In this document: positions 1 through 9,241 of the stretch, piece by piece | Layout: the number at the start of each line of letters is the position of its first letter | How positions within the stretch are numbered: the stretch's first letter is position 1 | NCBI GenBank assembly: GCA_024229115.1 | Contig: JAAEST010000061.1 | Span: forward strand, 155,477-219,476 | Source: Oligoflexia bacterium | Lineage (GTDB): Bacteria; Bdellovibrionota; Bacteriovoracia; Bacteriovoracales; Bacteriovoracaceae | Direction of reading: 5' to 3' | Length of the DNA stretch: 64,000 nt | Position numbers and translations under genes: made by a program | The notes under the pieces: generated by a model | What the model was told of the DNA's origin: nothing | Database searches by the model: none | What the model saw: the letters and a program-made list of their open reading frames with translations, nothing else

Positions 1-1011
1 ACCGCCAACTATGAGGCAAGAAAATACGGAGTGAGAGCGGCCATTTCTTCGGCCATGGCGGTGAAGCTTTGCCCAGAGTTAATCCTGATAAGACCAAACT
101 TCTATAAATATAAGGAAGTGTCAGAACAAATTCATAAAGTCTTTCGTCAGTTTACTGATCTTATCGAGCCACTAAGCTTAGATGAAGCCTATCTAGACGT
201 TACCCAAAATAGGGACTTTGATGGTCTCGCAACTCCAATCGCTAAAGAAATAAAGAGATTGATAACAAAAGAAACTGGTCTTACAGCAAGTGCGGGAGTA
301 GCTCCTAATAAATTTCTCGCCAAGGTTGCTAGTGACTGGAATAAACCCAATGGTATCTTCGTCGTTCCCCCTGAGAAAATTGAAGAATTTGTTCTTCAGC
401 TACCTTTGCAGAAAATTCCTGGGGTGGGTAAAGTCACATTAGAAAAACTTCATCAGCATCATTTAAAAACTTGTGCTGATGTTCTGAATATTGGTCATCA
501 GTATATGAGTGATCACTTTGGTAAGATGGGACGCCATATTCATATTCGTTCTCAAGGGATAGATGATCGTCCTGTAACAATAGAATACCCACGAAAGAGT
601 TTAAGTATTGAAAATACTTTTAGCCGAGACATAAGTGATGATAAAGAACTCTTAGATGAGGTAGATGAATTAATTGAAGATTGGTTTTCAAGACTCATTC
701 GCTATAAAGAAAGGAAAAATCCGAGCAGCCATCCCTATAAGTTCTTTATTAAAATTAAAACTTTTGATTTTCAAACTCATACTGTTGAACAGATTCTACC
801 AGAAGATATTATTCATGAAATTTGGAACAAAGAAAACCTTAGTAACCTGGCCAAAGAGTTCTTTCATCAATTATTTAGACAATCGCGAGAGCGCAATAAT
901 GCTCCCCTAAGACTCATTGGACTTGGCTGTCGTTTCAATGTAAAAGAAACACGTAAAGAAAAAAATAGACAGCTTAATTTCTTGGAGAAATTTGAAGAAT
1001 CTAAAGTTTGA
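1..1011 (+). CDS. dinB: DNA polymerase IV (Y family), 5' end outside window
   Basis: Error-prone translesion polymerase. The frame is open from base 1 and reads NYEARKYGVRAAI, the conserved palm/fingers segment that normally lies about 45-50 residues from the N terminus, so the true start lies upstream of the window. The catalytic motif LSLDEAYLDVT, the helix-hairpin-helix stretch LQKIPGVGKVTLEKL and the little-finger region with KSLSIENTFSRD are all present, and the C terminus is complete (stop TGA at 1009-1011). The last 20 bp overlap the next gene, so the two are probably cotranscribed. The GTG at 31 is internal and is not the start. Confidence 0.95.
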   Translation, partial: TANYEARKYGVRAAISSAMAVKLCPELILIRPNFYKYKEVSEQIHKVFRQFTDLIEPLSLDEAYLDVTQNRDFDGLATPIAKEIKRLITKETGLTASAGVAPNKFLAKVASDWNKPNGIFVVPPEKIEEFVLQLPLQKIPGVGKVTLEKLHQHHLKTCADVLNIGHQYMSDHFGKMGRHIHIRSQGIDDRPVTIEYPRKSLSIENTFSRDISDDKELLDEVDELIEDWFSRLIRYKERKNPSSHPYKFFIKIKTFDFQTHTVEQILPEDIIHEIWNKENLSNLAKEFFHQLFRQSRERNNAPLRLIGLGCRFNVKETRKEKNRQLNFLEKFEESKV

Positions 1012-2869
1012 TATTATCACTTTTGACAATCAGACAGATCACAATAATTTTGTGATCAAGTTCTTCCATGCCCTCAATAAGGGGACAAATATTGTTCTTT
1101 GCATTCCTAATCAAGTTGACTATGTTGCAAGCGAACTGAATAAGATTAATGCAACAGAAAAAGGCCAAGAAGATATTTTTAATGGGAAGCAATATATCTG
1201 CTTTCTTACCTCAGGCTCATCAGGTCGACCAAAAATTGTATTTCATAGTTTTGATTCGCTTAAGCAATCGGTTGAAAGTTTCTTAGAGTTCTTCAAACTT
1301 GATGAATCAAATCCTAGTTATATTTCACTTCCACTCAATCATGTGGGTGGATTTCTTCAGTTTCTAAGAGCACAAGTCATTGGAGCACCTTTTAGCTTTT
1401 CTCATGATTATCTCTCCATGGTTAATAATGTTGAAGATCATGGTGTTTTTAGTTTTGTTCCGGCTCAATTATTAGAGCTAGAAAAAAGAGGAGATCTTCA
1501 GAAGCTGTCAAAGGCAAAGTTAGTTCTGTTAGGAGGACAAGCTCCTGAGCTAAGTCTTTTAAAGAGATGGAATAAATTAATCCCTAATCTTGCTATTTCC
1601 TATGGGCTCACTGAAAGTGCCGCCGTGCTTGCTGGTGATTTTGTACGAGATTTAGATATTGTCGAGGATAAAATCTTCGCCAGCATACTTCCAAAGAGAG
1701 AGGTTGAATTAAGAAAAGGCAATATCTTTCTTAGTGGCCATGGAATATGTCACGGAATTCTTCTAGAAGGAGCTCTTGAGTCAACTGAAGGTATTATGAC
1801 TTCAGATATGGGACAGCTTCATAAGGGAAAGCTAGCCGTTATTGGTAGAAGTGACTTGGTCTTTATTTCTGGCGGAGAAAATATCGATCCAGTAAAAATA
1901 GAAAATAGCGTGGCCAAAAATCTAGGTATGAAAGGAATTACTATTCCTATTCATCATGAAAAATTTGGTCAGTGCCCTGCCCTAATTGTTGAAGACCAAG
2001 ACTATAAAAAGCTTAGTAGCTTTAAAGAATTTAAAGATAAAATATCTGACCTTGCCCACTTTGAAATTCCAAAGCTTATCTTTCCCTATCAATTTGATAA
2101 GAATGCAAAGCCAAATCGTGCTCAAATAAAGAGAGATATATTAGCAACATCAAATAAACTTCTTAGTCTTCATGGTTTCTTTGGTAGTGCAAAAGACTTT
2201 CAAAAACTCTTTATTAATCATCCTTTAAAAGAAAGAATGATTCATTTTGATATTCCAGGTGTGGCCAATGAGAACATTCCTAATAATAAAGAAGAACTAT
2301 TCGACCAATTAAAAAGACTTATAGAAAAAGAGTCCGTAACTCACTACCTAGGCTATAGCCTTGGTGGTAGAATCTTAATCGAAGGAATAGTTGAAGGGAA
2401 GCTTCCAAATCTTCCCATCATGCTTATAGCCTCCAACCCTGGTCTTGAACCAGCTGGGATTGAAAAGAGAAAGGCCTGGGAAGAAAGTATTAGGGATGAT
2501 TTAAATAAGTTATCTGCTCATGATTTTTTTACCCGTTGGTATGAGCTTGGTCTCTTTCAAGGGCTTAAAAATAATAAAAATTACAAGTCTCTTTTAGAGA
2601 ATAGGATATCAACCTATCATTCCAGACTCTCCGAGAGTTTTGACTTCTACTCTATTGCAAAAACAAAGAACTATTGGAATAAGCTAGGCCTCTTAAAGGG
2701 TTACTATCTTTCTGGCGAGGAAGACATCAAATACTGCGAATTTGGTGATCGAATTAATGAAGATAGTGAGATTTCTTTAGTGCATAAAAAAATTCCTGAG
2801 AGCTCGCACTATTGTCATTGGCAAAACCCTCAGGAATTCTTCTTTCTATTTAATCAATTTTTTAGTTAA
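992..2869 (+). CDS. menE-menH: MenE-MenH fusion: O-succinylbenzoate-CoA ligase plus SHCHC synthase
   Basis: Two menaquinone-biosynthesis activities appear fused in one 625-residue protein. Residues about 1-385 are an adenylate-forming ligase: phosphate loop TSGSSGRPKIVFH (about 73-85), YGLTES (204-209), and the hinge region IGRSDLVFISGGENI. Residues about 388-625 are an alpha/beta hydrolase with LSLHGFFGS, nucleophile elbow GYSLGGR (Ser456), acid GEEDIKY and a late His in SSHYCHW, as in MenH. The start is TTG at 992, preceded by GGAGA at suitable spacing, inside the end of dinB. No other men genes are visible in the window. The ligase half is shorter than stand-alone MenE. Assignment as MenE rather than another acyl-CoA ligase rests on the MenH partner. 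Confidence 0.8.
   Translation: MKNLKFDIITFDNQTDHNNFVIKFFHALNKGTNIVLCIPNQVDYVASELNKINATEKGQEDIFNGKQYICFLTSGSSGRPKIVFHSFDSLKQSVESFLEFFKLDESNPSYISLPLNHVGGFLQFLRAQVIGAPFSFSHDYLSMVNNVEDHGVFSFVPAQLLELEKRGDLQKLSKAKLVLLGGQAPELSLLKRWNKLIPNLAISYGLTESAAVLAGDFVRDLDIVEDKIFASILPKREVELRKGNIFLSGHGICHGILLEGALESTEGIMTSDMGQLHKGKLAVIGRSDLVFISGGENIDPVKIENSVAKNLGMKGITIPIHHEKFGQCPALIVEDQDYKKLSSFKEFKDKISDLAHFEIPKLIFPYQFDKNAKPNRAQIKRDILATSNKLLSLHGFFGSAKDFQKLFINHPLKERMIHFDIPGVANENIPNNKEELFDQLKRLIEKESVTHYLGYSLGGRILIEGIVEGKLPNLPIMLIASNPGLEPAGIEKRKAWEESIRDDLNKLSAHDFFTRWYELGLFQGLKNNKNYKSLLENRISTYHSRLSESFDFYSIAKTKNYWNKLGLLKGYYLSGEEDIKYCEFGDRINEDSEISLVHKKIPESSHYCHWQNPQEFFFLFNQFFS
2786..2838 (-). terminator. Intrinsic-terminator-like hairpin for the 2871-3662 gene, inside the menE-menH coding end
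   Basis: A perfect 10-bp inverted repeat, AATTCCTGAG (2791-2800) and CTCAGGAATT (2829-2838), has a 28-nt loop. Read on the minus strand it is followed by a run of seven T (complement of 2786-2792). It lies about 30-85 nt past the stop of the minus-strand gene. The loop is long for a classical terminator. Confidence 0.55.
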
Positions 2870-2870
2870 T

Positions 2871-3662
2871 CTACTTCTTCTTATCAGAAGAAGTCTTCTT
2901 TTTCTTGCCTTTCTTTTTAGCACCCTTAGCACCTTTCTTCTTACGAAGTTTAACTGCAGCAAAGGCACCACCACCAAGGAGAATAATCCATAGTAGGTTT
3001 TCTTCTAGAGGGTTAGATGAACCGGCCTGGCCTTTCTTTCTCTGTGCCCAACCTTCTTTATTATTTCCTGGATCAAAAATAACATCCCCATCAAGAAGTT
3101 CACCTTTTTCGCCTTTAATTCCACCTTTAGGAATATATTTACCACCACGTTGTCCGCGGTTATCGAAAACCTTAAGAGTTTGAATGACTGATTCGAAAAC
3201 ATCTTTATAAGAGTTGTAATGTTCTTGGGCCACAGAGAATGTTACTGCAACACCTAGGTTACCTTTTGTTGTGGCCATATAACGAGTATAGAATCCTGGA
3301 ACCTCTGAAGCGAGATGAAGACTATCAACCCAACGCTGCCCCTTAATCTCTGAAATCTTAGTATACTTAGGCTCAGAAACTTGGGTCTTACCACCAGGTA
3401 ATGTAAAAGTTTTATTTTTCTTCAGATAGGCCTGATAGGAAGGAAGAGAATCTTGACCACCTCTCACTTTAGCAGCAAGAATGATGATCGCTTCTTTCTT
3501 TCGATCTTTATTATTACTTTGGCAAACCCACTCAGTTCCTTCTAGCGAACAGTTCCAACCGGAAGGCAGCTGAAATTCACAATACTGACTGGTAAACTTA
3601 TCAGCATGAGCAAGAGATATACTCAAACCTAAAACTGCTACTAAGCGCATGAAATAATTCAC
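2871..3662 (-). CDS. Exported protein with C-terminal membrane anchor and Lys-rich tail
   Basis: Family not recognised. The 263-residue product begins with a signal peptide (MNYFMRLVAVLGLSISLAHA), then a compact domain with paired Cys (QYCEFQLPSGWNCSLEG, WVCQS). Near the end are a hydrophobic segment (LLWIILLGGGAFAAVKL) and an unusually basic tail of Lys/Gly/Ala. The GTG start at 3662 is preferred over ATG at 3650 because AAGGAG sits 8 nt before the GTG. Its stop is 2 bp from the convergent menE-menH stop. The layout (signal peptide, ectodomain, C-terminal helix, basic tail) suggests an inner-membrane protein with a periplasmic domain and a cytoplasmic basic tail. Confidence 0.75.
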   Translation of the reverse strand: MNYFMRLVAVLGLSISLAHADKFTSQYCEFQLPSGWNCSLEGTEWVCQSNNKDRKKEAIIILAAKVRGGQDSLPSYQAYLKKNKTFTLPGGKTQVSEPKYTKISEIKGQRWVDSLHLASEVPGFYTRYMATTKGNLGVAVTFSVAQEHYNSYKDVFESVIQTLKVFDNRGQRGGKYIPKGGIKGEKGELLDGDVIFDPGNNKEGWAQRKKGQAGSSNPLEENLLWIILLGGGAFAAVKLRKKKGAKGAKKKGKKKKTSSDKKK

Positions 3663-3747
3663 GAAGCTCTCTCCTTCTTAAATATAACTTATTATAATTG
3701 TAACAGCTTGATAGATTTGCTCCAAATAAAAATCTACGGGAAAATAG

Positions 3748-4938
3748 TTACTTGGCCCTCGCGGTATAGCCCTTCTCTACTTTCGTCTTCTTATATTTCT
3801 TGAGCAATTTGATAATACTTTTACTAGCGCCAACTTCAATGGCCACTCCTGTGGCCACCAGAATATTCCCACCAAAGAAGTCAGTCTTATAGATATCAAA
3901 GCGCATTCCCTGAGAGACATCACTACTGATACCTTGATCTATTTGAACAAATTTACCTCTTGGGCTTACCTTAATAATAGTGGCCTCAATATTATATTCC
4001 TTAAAAGATTCAATCTTCTCATCTTCACGAGAGACACCGCTGCTGGCATAGACAATTTTTAATCCGGCAAAGGCAATATTATCTGTATAAACACCACTCA
4101 TTCTTTGACCACCATAGGCCCCTAATCTCCAACGAGAGTTTAGAGCATAATTGAGACCGCCATAGGCATCCATATACTCGCGATTAACAGAATTATAGAG
4201 AGCACTAGGCCCAAAAGATTGTCTTGGTTTAAGAGTTGGATCATCAGAATACTGATCACCATTCATACTCTTCACACCTTCAACACCAACAACCAGTCCC
4301 CATTTCTTCCAGGCCCAACCTGTTTCTAAGCTAAAAGCAATTTCTGGCGAAAGATTATCGCCAGGTACTTGGTAACCGGCAAAGAGAGAGAAAGAATGCT
4401 CCTTCGTTCTTTGATAAGAATAAGAAAGTCCTGCGGTATAGAAACTTCCTTCGTCGCCAAGATTAACTTCATCAGTTGGAGCGGTACTTGGAGGAGTGAA
4501 TGAATTATTCGAGTTAGCCGCTTGTCCAAATTCTAAATGGAGTGTGTATTGAGATTTTGATGGAGACTTGAATTGATAACGAACAATTCCCTTGTAACTT
4601 TGAACACCAGAGTTAGATGCGCTAACTTCATTAACCTTTGAAGATACAGAACGCCCGTTAATGGCAATACCAAGTTCATAGTTCTTGCCATATCCATAGA
4701 GAAGAGTCCCGCTAAAATCCATTTGAGAGAAACTATCGCCTTCAGCAAAAGTTGTCTCTGCACCATCTTTGTCAAAAGTTCCTGAAGAAGTCGTCGCACT
4801 TCCATCTAAAATAATTCGATAACTTTTATATTTAGAAATCTCTGCCAGGGGATTATAACTTAATACTCTTGCTTGAGTTTGGGACATGAAAAAAGTCAGC
4901 ATCGCCAGCAACGATACTGTGAACCTTGCGCTTGTCAT
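3748..4938 (-). CDS. Outer-membrane beta-barrel-like protein with FlgT_C-like end domain
   Basis: About 396 residues, unknown function. It has a signal peptide (MTSARFTVSLLAMLTFFMSQTQA) followed by many short amphipathic strands with aromatic ends (for example GTLLYGYGKNYELGIAINGR and SFSLFAGYQVPG), as in outer-membrane porins or surface barrels. The last 80 residues (IIKVSPRGKFVQIDQGISS, then SQGMRFDIY and VATGVAIEVG) resemble the small beta domain at the end of FlgT-type proteins, which is an inference. An in-frame ATG exists at 4956, but GGAGG lies within that extension and 11 nt before the ATG at 4938, so 4938 is the better start. Confidence 0.7.
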   Translation of the reverse strand: MTSARFTVSLLAMLTFFMSQTQARVLSYNPLAEISKYKSYRIILDGSATTSSGTFDKDGAETTFAEGDSFSQMDFSGTLLYGYGKNYELGIAINGRSVSSKVNEVSASNSGVQSYKGIVRYQFKSPSKSQYTLHLEFGQAANSNNSFTPPSTAPTDEVNLGDEGSFYTAGLSYSYQRTKEHSFSLFAGYQVPGDNLSPEIAFSLETGWAWKKWGLVVGVEGVKSMNGDQYSDDPTLKPRQSFGPSALYNSVNREYMDAYGGLNYALNSRWRLGAYGGQRMSGVYTDNIAFAGLKIVYASSGVSREDEKIESFKEYNIEATIIKVSPRGKFVQIDQGISSDVSQGMRFDIYKTDFFGGNILVATGVAIEVGASKSIIKLLKKYKKTKVEKGYTARAK

Positions 4939-4988
4939 TTGAGAACAAACCTCCATTTATGTTCTTAGTAATAGAGTAACATAAATGC

Positions 4989-5624
4989 TTAACAAGCAGG
5001 TAATTTAAACTGAGAAAAATCTGCTTCTTCTTGAGAGCCAGTCACTGGATCAAAGCTAAACAACTTCTTTGTTTCCTTCCATTGACCTGGAACTTTCTCA
5101 AAGAGAGTAATATCTTTCGCCATCAGTTGAAAAGGACTAGTGAATTCCACCTTTGCTGTTTCAACTGCTGCTCCCAACATGAAGTTCTCTTGGAATCTCC
5201 CGATCGGAAGAAAAGGCTTATCAAGTTGGAGAAGACCTCCACCAGGACCTTTACGCTTCTTTAGCTTTCCACCAAATTCCTTCACTACCTCTTCAAGGTT
5301 TTCCATACTATGGAAAATATCAATTGGAAGATCAGGCTTAAGATAAATAACTCCTTTACGACCTTGCTTAAAATCAAAGCCATTGAAGTTAACTTCAAGA
5401 GGACCACCAAGATCCATCATATGCGTATCCATTTCTTCTTCGAGTGTTTCAACAAAGCCATGAAGGGCCCTGTGATTACTAAAGTTTAATTGAAATGGTG
5501 GCAGAATCGTCATCTGTAATATATTTGAGCGAGCATACTTCCAATCGAATCGTTCACGAAATGAGTCGATTTTTTTGAAATGCATGTAGTTAGGATAAAA
5601 AGTTAGACCAATAAAGAATCTCAT
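4989..5624 (-). CDS. 2H-phosphoesterase (2'-5' RNA ligase-like) protein lacking the catalytic His motifs
   Basis: 211 residues with the overall pattern of the LigT/ThpR fold: MRFFIGLTFYPN at the start, two repeats, and a final ITLFEKVPGQWKE strand like the LYESRL end of 2'-5' RNA ligases. The two H-x-T/S-x motifs that define the family are not intact. The first position reads QMTI (residues 37-40) and the second FLPIGR (138-143). I infer a non-catalytic RNA- or nucleotide-binding relative, or a different fold that only looks similar. AGGAGGAAAGGCG precedes the ATG, a very strong ribosome binding site. Confidence 0.5.
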   Translation of the reverse strand: MRFFIGLTFYPNYMHFKKIDSFRERFDWKYARSNILQMTILPPFQLNFSNHRALHGFVETLEEEMDTHMMDLGGPLEVNFNGFDFKQGRKGVIYLKPDLPIDIFHSMENLEEVVKEFGGKLKKRKGPGGGLLQLDKPFLPIGRFQENFMLGAAVETAKVEFTSPFQLMAKDITLFEKVPGQWKETKKLFSFDPVTGSQEEADFSQFKLPAC

Positions 5625-5660
5625 CGCCTTTCCTCCTGGATAGGGGTCTGAGTTGACCTT

Positions 5661-5683
5661 GAAAGAACGTCCATTGTTCTTTC
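5661..5683. repeat. 8-bp hairpin upstream of the 4989-5624 gene
   Basis: GAAAGAAC (5661-5668) and GTTCTTTC (5676-5683) form a perfect stem with a 7-nt loop. It lies in the 126-bp gap between two minus-strand genes, in the 5' untranslated region of the downstream one. No T-run follows on either strand, so it is not a standard terminator. It could be a processing site or an operator. Confidence 0.45.
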
Positions 5684-5750
5684 ACTTACTATAGGTTAGG
5701 CCCGTTCTAGATTCCTGACAAGAAAATAGTGTTAATATGAGAAATAATTA

Positions 5751-7085
5751 TCATGCCAACTTTCTAAGTTGCTGATTATGTGAGTGTGGAAATGGCAGAA
5801 AAATCTCCGAAACCCACTGCCCATCGGTGATTTGGAAGCTAAACTTGCCTCCCTTCTCTTCACATAACCGAGTAACAGACTCAAGTCCTAGACCATTACC
5901 TTTTTGATCTTCAGGCCTAAAATCTAAAATAATATCGCTTAGATCTTTGGCCAATTCTTGAGACTTATCGTCAAGTTTGTAAATATTATTCTTAATTTTA
6001 ATATGAAGACCAAGGCTATCGTAATTGAAAACAAACTCAACACGATCGGCTTTAGATTCCGAAATATTTTTCACTAAATTATTAAGGACACGATAAAGAG
6101 TTGGATAATGAACAAGATTATTCTCTTTCATATCCATCGGTGCCTCTTGAGAAAGATTTCCCTCAAAGATAAAACTCGAATCCACCAGACTCGACGGAAG
6201 TAGATTTTCAATCATGCTAAAGATCGCACCTTTAGCAAATTCAAAGTTAACCACATTATAAGAATTAACAAGATTCTTATGACCCAACTTATAATGATCT
6301 TTCACAAGTGACTCTAAAGTTCTAACCTCTTGGAGAACTTCCATCGTTTCTTGTGGGGCCAAACCATCACTCTTAGCTATCTTATTTCCTAAGAATAAAT
6401 TAAGACCGTGAGTAAGATTAATAAGATCATGAAAGAAGTATCTATCTTTTGTAGATTTATCTGAGTGACCAGCAATCTTTGATAGCTCATGGCCATTCTT
6501 TCTAAAAAGTCTCAAAATAAATTTCTTATTATCGCGATGAATATTGAAATGAGAAAGTCCACCAATCGACATATTCCAAAAGAAGAAAGTCATCAACGTT
6601 GAAAGCTTATAGTATCTTGGAACTTCATAAGAACTCTCCCCTTTTAAAAAGAAAGTTGCACAAAGGACCGCGAAGAATCCAAAAACACTCATGGCCTTAC
6701 TCGTCTTATCAATATTGTCTAATTCAAGATCAGTTTCAATAATATAGAACGCAGTTAATGTAGGAATGAAAGAAAGAAGAAGACCGTACTCATTTCCTTG
6801 TTCAAGTGAATGGGCCCAAAGAAAGGCCATTTGCCCTAAGAGAAAAGGCCCTATCCCATTAACGTTATGAAGAACTTCCCCTCTCCCAAAATTTCTTATG
6901 AAAGTAAAAGTACTGATCACAGCAAACATTTTTAAAAAGAAATAATGCTCAAAGAACTTTGGTGAATTATGTTCACCAATAAAGGCAAGACCAAAAAGAA
7001 AAAGACCACTCATTGCACTGATAAACAAATAGAAATCAATGAAACTAAGTGGTCTTAAAAAATTTTTCTTCAGTAAATCAACCAT
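5751..7085 (-). CDS. Membrane sensor histidine kinase
   Basis: 444 residues. The first 180 hold about six hydrophobic segments, with no recognisable periplasmic sensor loop. A helical segment DRYFFHDLINLTHGLNL follows (His219 is the likely phosphorylated residue, His226 the alternative). The ATPase domain comes next: N box VLNNLVKNISES, a weak G1 region, and the G2 box GNGLGLESVTRLCEEKGG. The dimerisation segment is not a standard HisKA, and it resembles non-canonical kinases with an FHD(L)xN motif. No response regulator is adjacent. AGAAAGGAAAGAA before the ATG at 7085 serves as the ribosome binding site. Confidence 0.8.
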   Translation of the reverse strand: MVDLLKKNFLRPLSFIDFYLFISAMSGLFLFGLAFIGEHNSPKFFEHYFFLKMFAVISTFTFIRNFGRGEVLHNVNGIGPFLLGQMAFLWAHSLEQGNEYGLLLSFIPTLTAFYIIETDLELDNIDKTSKAMSVFGFFAVLCATFFLKGESSYEVPRYYKLSTLMTFFFWNMSIGGLSHFNIHRDNKKFILRLFRKNGHELSKIAGHSDKSTKDRYFFHDLINLTHGLNLFLGNKIAKSDGLAPQETMEVLQEVRTLESLVKDHYKLGHKNLVNSYNVVNFEFAKGAIFSMIENLLPSSLVDSSFIFEGNLSQEAPMDMKENNLVHYPTLYRVLNNLVKNISESKADRVEFVFNYDSLGLHIKIKNNIYKLDDKSQELAKDLSDIILDFRPEDQKGNGLGLESVTRLCEEKGGKFSFQITDGQWVSEIFLPFPHSHNQQLRKLA

Positions 7086-7127
7086 TTCTTTCCTTTCTAC
7101 TTCAACCGTAAAAAAGAAAGAGTGGTT

Positions 7128-8408
7128 TTACTTAACAGTATCGAATCTCGCGCTGTTACCTAACTCTTCTTCTATACGCAGAAGCTGGTTATACTTTTCC
7201 ATTCTGTCTGAGCGGCTAGCTGATCCTGTTTTAATATGACCAGCACCACAGGCGACGGCTAAGTCAGCAATGAAACTGTCTCCAGTTTCACCAGAACGGT
7301 GGCTGATGATCGTCTTGTAATTATTCTTATAAGCAAGTTCTAGTGTTTCAAAAGTTTCTGTTAAAGAACCGATCTGATTCACTTTGATTAAAATGGCATT
7401 CGCTTCACCATTATTAATCCCTTCCTCAAAGATTTTCTTATTTGTCACAAAGAGGTCATCTCCAACTAGAGTCAGTTTATTCCCAAGCTTTTCAGTCAGC
7501 AATTTCCAACCTTCGTGATCGTCTTCATCAAGACCATCCTCAATACTATATATCGGATATTGGTCCACAAAATTTGAATAATAATCCACCATTTCAGCAG
7601 AAGTATAAGACTTTCCTTGCATTGTATAAGTCCCATCTTTACAGAACTCATTAGCAGCACAATCAAGTGAAATTGAGATATCCTCACCTGGTTTATAACC
7701 AGCTCTTTTGATGGCCTCTAAGATACAATCAAGGGCCTCTTTATGACTTTTTAAACTTGGAGCAAATCCTCCTTCATCACCAACATTTGTCGAATAATCC
7801 GACTCACTTAGTACAGTTTTTAAATGATGAAATGTTTCTACACCTGCTCTGAAGTTTTCAGAAAATGACTTCTTCATATGAGGAACAATCATAAACTCTT
7901 GGATATCAAGATTATTAGAAGCGTGAGCTCCCCCATTGATAATATTCATTAATGGAGCTGGAAGACGAAGGGCCGAAACAGGGTTCGGAACTTTAAGGTC
8001 TTCGTTTAAATATTTAAAAAGAGACTTTCCATTATCTAGAGCTCCTGCTCTAGCTGCCGCCATAGAAACTGCAAGTATGGCATTAGCACCAAGTTTTTCT
8101 TTATTGGCCGTTCCATCTAGTTCAAGCATCGCCATATCGAGGGCCTTTTGCTCAGTCACTTCCTTTCCAATCAAAAGAGGAGCAATCTTTTCATTTACAT
8201 TCTTAACTGCATCCCTAACTGACTTCCCAAGATAGTAAGACTTATCTCCATCTCTTAGTTCGAGAGCTTCTTTCTTACCTGTTGATGCTCCTGAAGGAAC
8301 AGACGCTCTTCCAAGATTCCCGCTTTCAGTTTTTAGATCAACCTCAACTGTTGGGTTTCCTCTTGAATCAAGAACTTGTCTTGCCTTAATACTTGTAATT
8401 TTAGACAT
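7128..8408 (-). CDS. eno: Enolase
   Basis: Converts 2-phosphoglycerate to phosphoenolpyruvate in glycolysis. Full length at 426 residues. Signatures include [17 protein letters not shown] at the N terminus, the ASGAS-type loop ([17 protein letters not shown]), INGGAHASN, Mg ligands in [19 protein letters not shown] and VGDDLFVTN, catalytic Lys in [14 protein letters not shown], and the C-terminal [13 protein letters not shown] with GAGGAG upstream. It lies directly downstream of murI on the same strand with a 35-bp gap, so the two may be cotranscribed. Confidence 0.98.
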   Translation of the reverse strand: MSKITSIKARQVLDSRGNPTVEVDLKTESGNLGRASVPSGASTGKKEALELRDGDKSYYLGKSVRDAVKNVNEKIAPLLIGKEVTEQKALDMAMLELDGTANKEKLGANAILAVSMAAARAGALDNGKSLFKYLNEDLKVPNPVSALRLPAPLMNIINGGAHASNNLDIQEFMIVPHMKKSFSENFRAGVETFHHLKTVLSESDYSTNVGDEGGFAPSLKSHKEALDCILEAIKRAGYKPGEDISISLDCAANEFCKDGTYTMQGKSYTSAEMVDYYSNFVDQYPIYSIEDGLDEDDHEGWKLLTEKLGNKLTLVGDDLFVTNKKIFEEGINNGEANAILIKVNQIGSLTETFETLELAYKNNYKTIISHRSGETGDSFIADLAVACGAGHIKTGSASRSDRMEKYNQLLRIEEELGNSARFDTVK

Positions 8409-8443
8409 GATATCTCCTCATTAATTTTTTGAGGAATTATAGA

Positions 8444-9217
8444 CTATAAAGAGAGCTCTTTCAAAGAAAGCTCTGACCAATTTCCGCCAGTTCTTTCACT
8501 ATATTTAAAAAATTGCTGAGTTGTCCCATCATGATACTTCGCCCTATTTTCTAAAAGACCAATGACTCTTTGAGCTATAGATGGTGAAGGACAGATAGTC
8601 TTTAGATTAAGAATCGCTTCAATCTCTTTTTTAATGAGAGGATAGTGAGTGCATCCAAGAATTAAGTAATTGAATTGATTTTCCTTTAAACTCTCCAGTA
8701 GTTCTTCAAGCTTACCTAGAAACTCATGATGATCAATCTCTTGAGAAAATCTTTTCTCTATTAAGCTGGCCAGCCCCTCTGTCACAATATGCTTTACTCT
8801 TCCCTGAGGATCTAATTTATCTTTCAATTGAATAAATTTATCGGCCTGCGCAGTGGCCTTAGTCGTGATGAGACCAAAGGTGCCTTTCTCCTCTGGGAAC
8901 TTATTCAAATAGTTAATATAAGGCTCTACTCCAACTACAGGAATTTGAAGATGCTCACGCAAATAGACAACACTATGGGTCGTTGCACTATTACAGGCCA
9001 CTACTAATAAGTCGATATCTTTCTTTAGAAGCTCTTTTGCTATCTCGAGCGATCGTTGTTGAATAAAAAGACCTGTCTTATCTCCATAAGGAGCATTTTC
9101 CCTGTCTGCAAAGTAGAAATAGTCGGCATCAAGATTTGAGTTCATCAATTCCTTTAGAATTGAAAATCCTCCTATCCCGCTATCAAAAAGCCCTATTTTA
9201 ATCTTAAAATTATCCAT
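8444..9217 (-). CDS. murI: Glutamate racemase
   Basis: Makes D-glutamate for peptidoglycan. At 257 residues it is normal for the family. Both catalytic Cys are present, in VVACNSATTHSV and LGCTHYPLIKKEI, along with the N-terminal GLFDSGIGGFSIL. The ATG at 9217 has no ribosome binding site. A TATTAT hexamer on the minus strand (9226-9231) lies 8 nt before it, so a leaderless or nearly leaderless mRNA is likely. The gene is divergent from the thioesterase with only 24 bp between start codons. Confidence 0.95.
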   Translation of the reverse strand: MDNFKIKIGLFDSGIGGFSILKELMNSNLDADYFYFADRENAPYGDKTGLFIQQRSLEIAKELLKKDIDLLVVACNSATTHSVVYLREHLQIPVVGVEPYINYLNKFPEEKGTFGLITTKATAQADKFIQLKDKLDPQGRVKHIVTEGLASLIEKRFSQEIDHHEFLGKLEELLESLKENQFNYLILGCTHYPLIKKEIEAILNLKTICPSPSIAQRVIGLLENRAKYHDGTTQQFFKYSERTGGNWSELSLKELSL

Positions 9218-9224
9218 TGCTTAA

Positions 9225-9233
9225 GATAATATA
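9225..9233. promoter_or_regulatory. Shared symmetric -10 region between murI and the thioesterase gene
   Basis: The 24-bp gap holds GATAAT or TAATAT on the plus strand (9225-9232) and TATTAT or TATATT on the minus strand (9226-9233). Both gene starts lie 8-11 nt from these hexamers and neither has a ribosome binding site. The -35 elements would lie inside the opposite coding sequence and are weak. Confidence 0.5.
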
Positions 9234-9241
9234 CAGAAATT

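Noticed and set aside
2905..3183. A 92-residue plus-strand frame opposite the exported-protein gene
   Set aside because: It is a Pro/Ser/Arg-rich antisense shadow of the Lys-rich tail of the minus-strand gene, which has a signal peptide and ribosome binding site.
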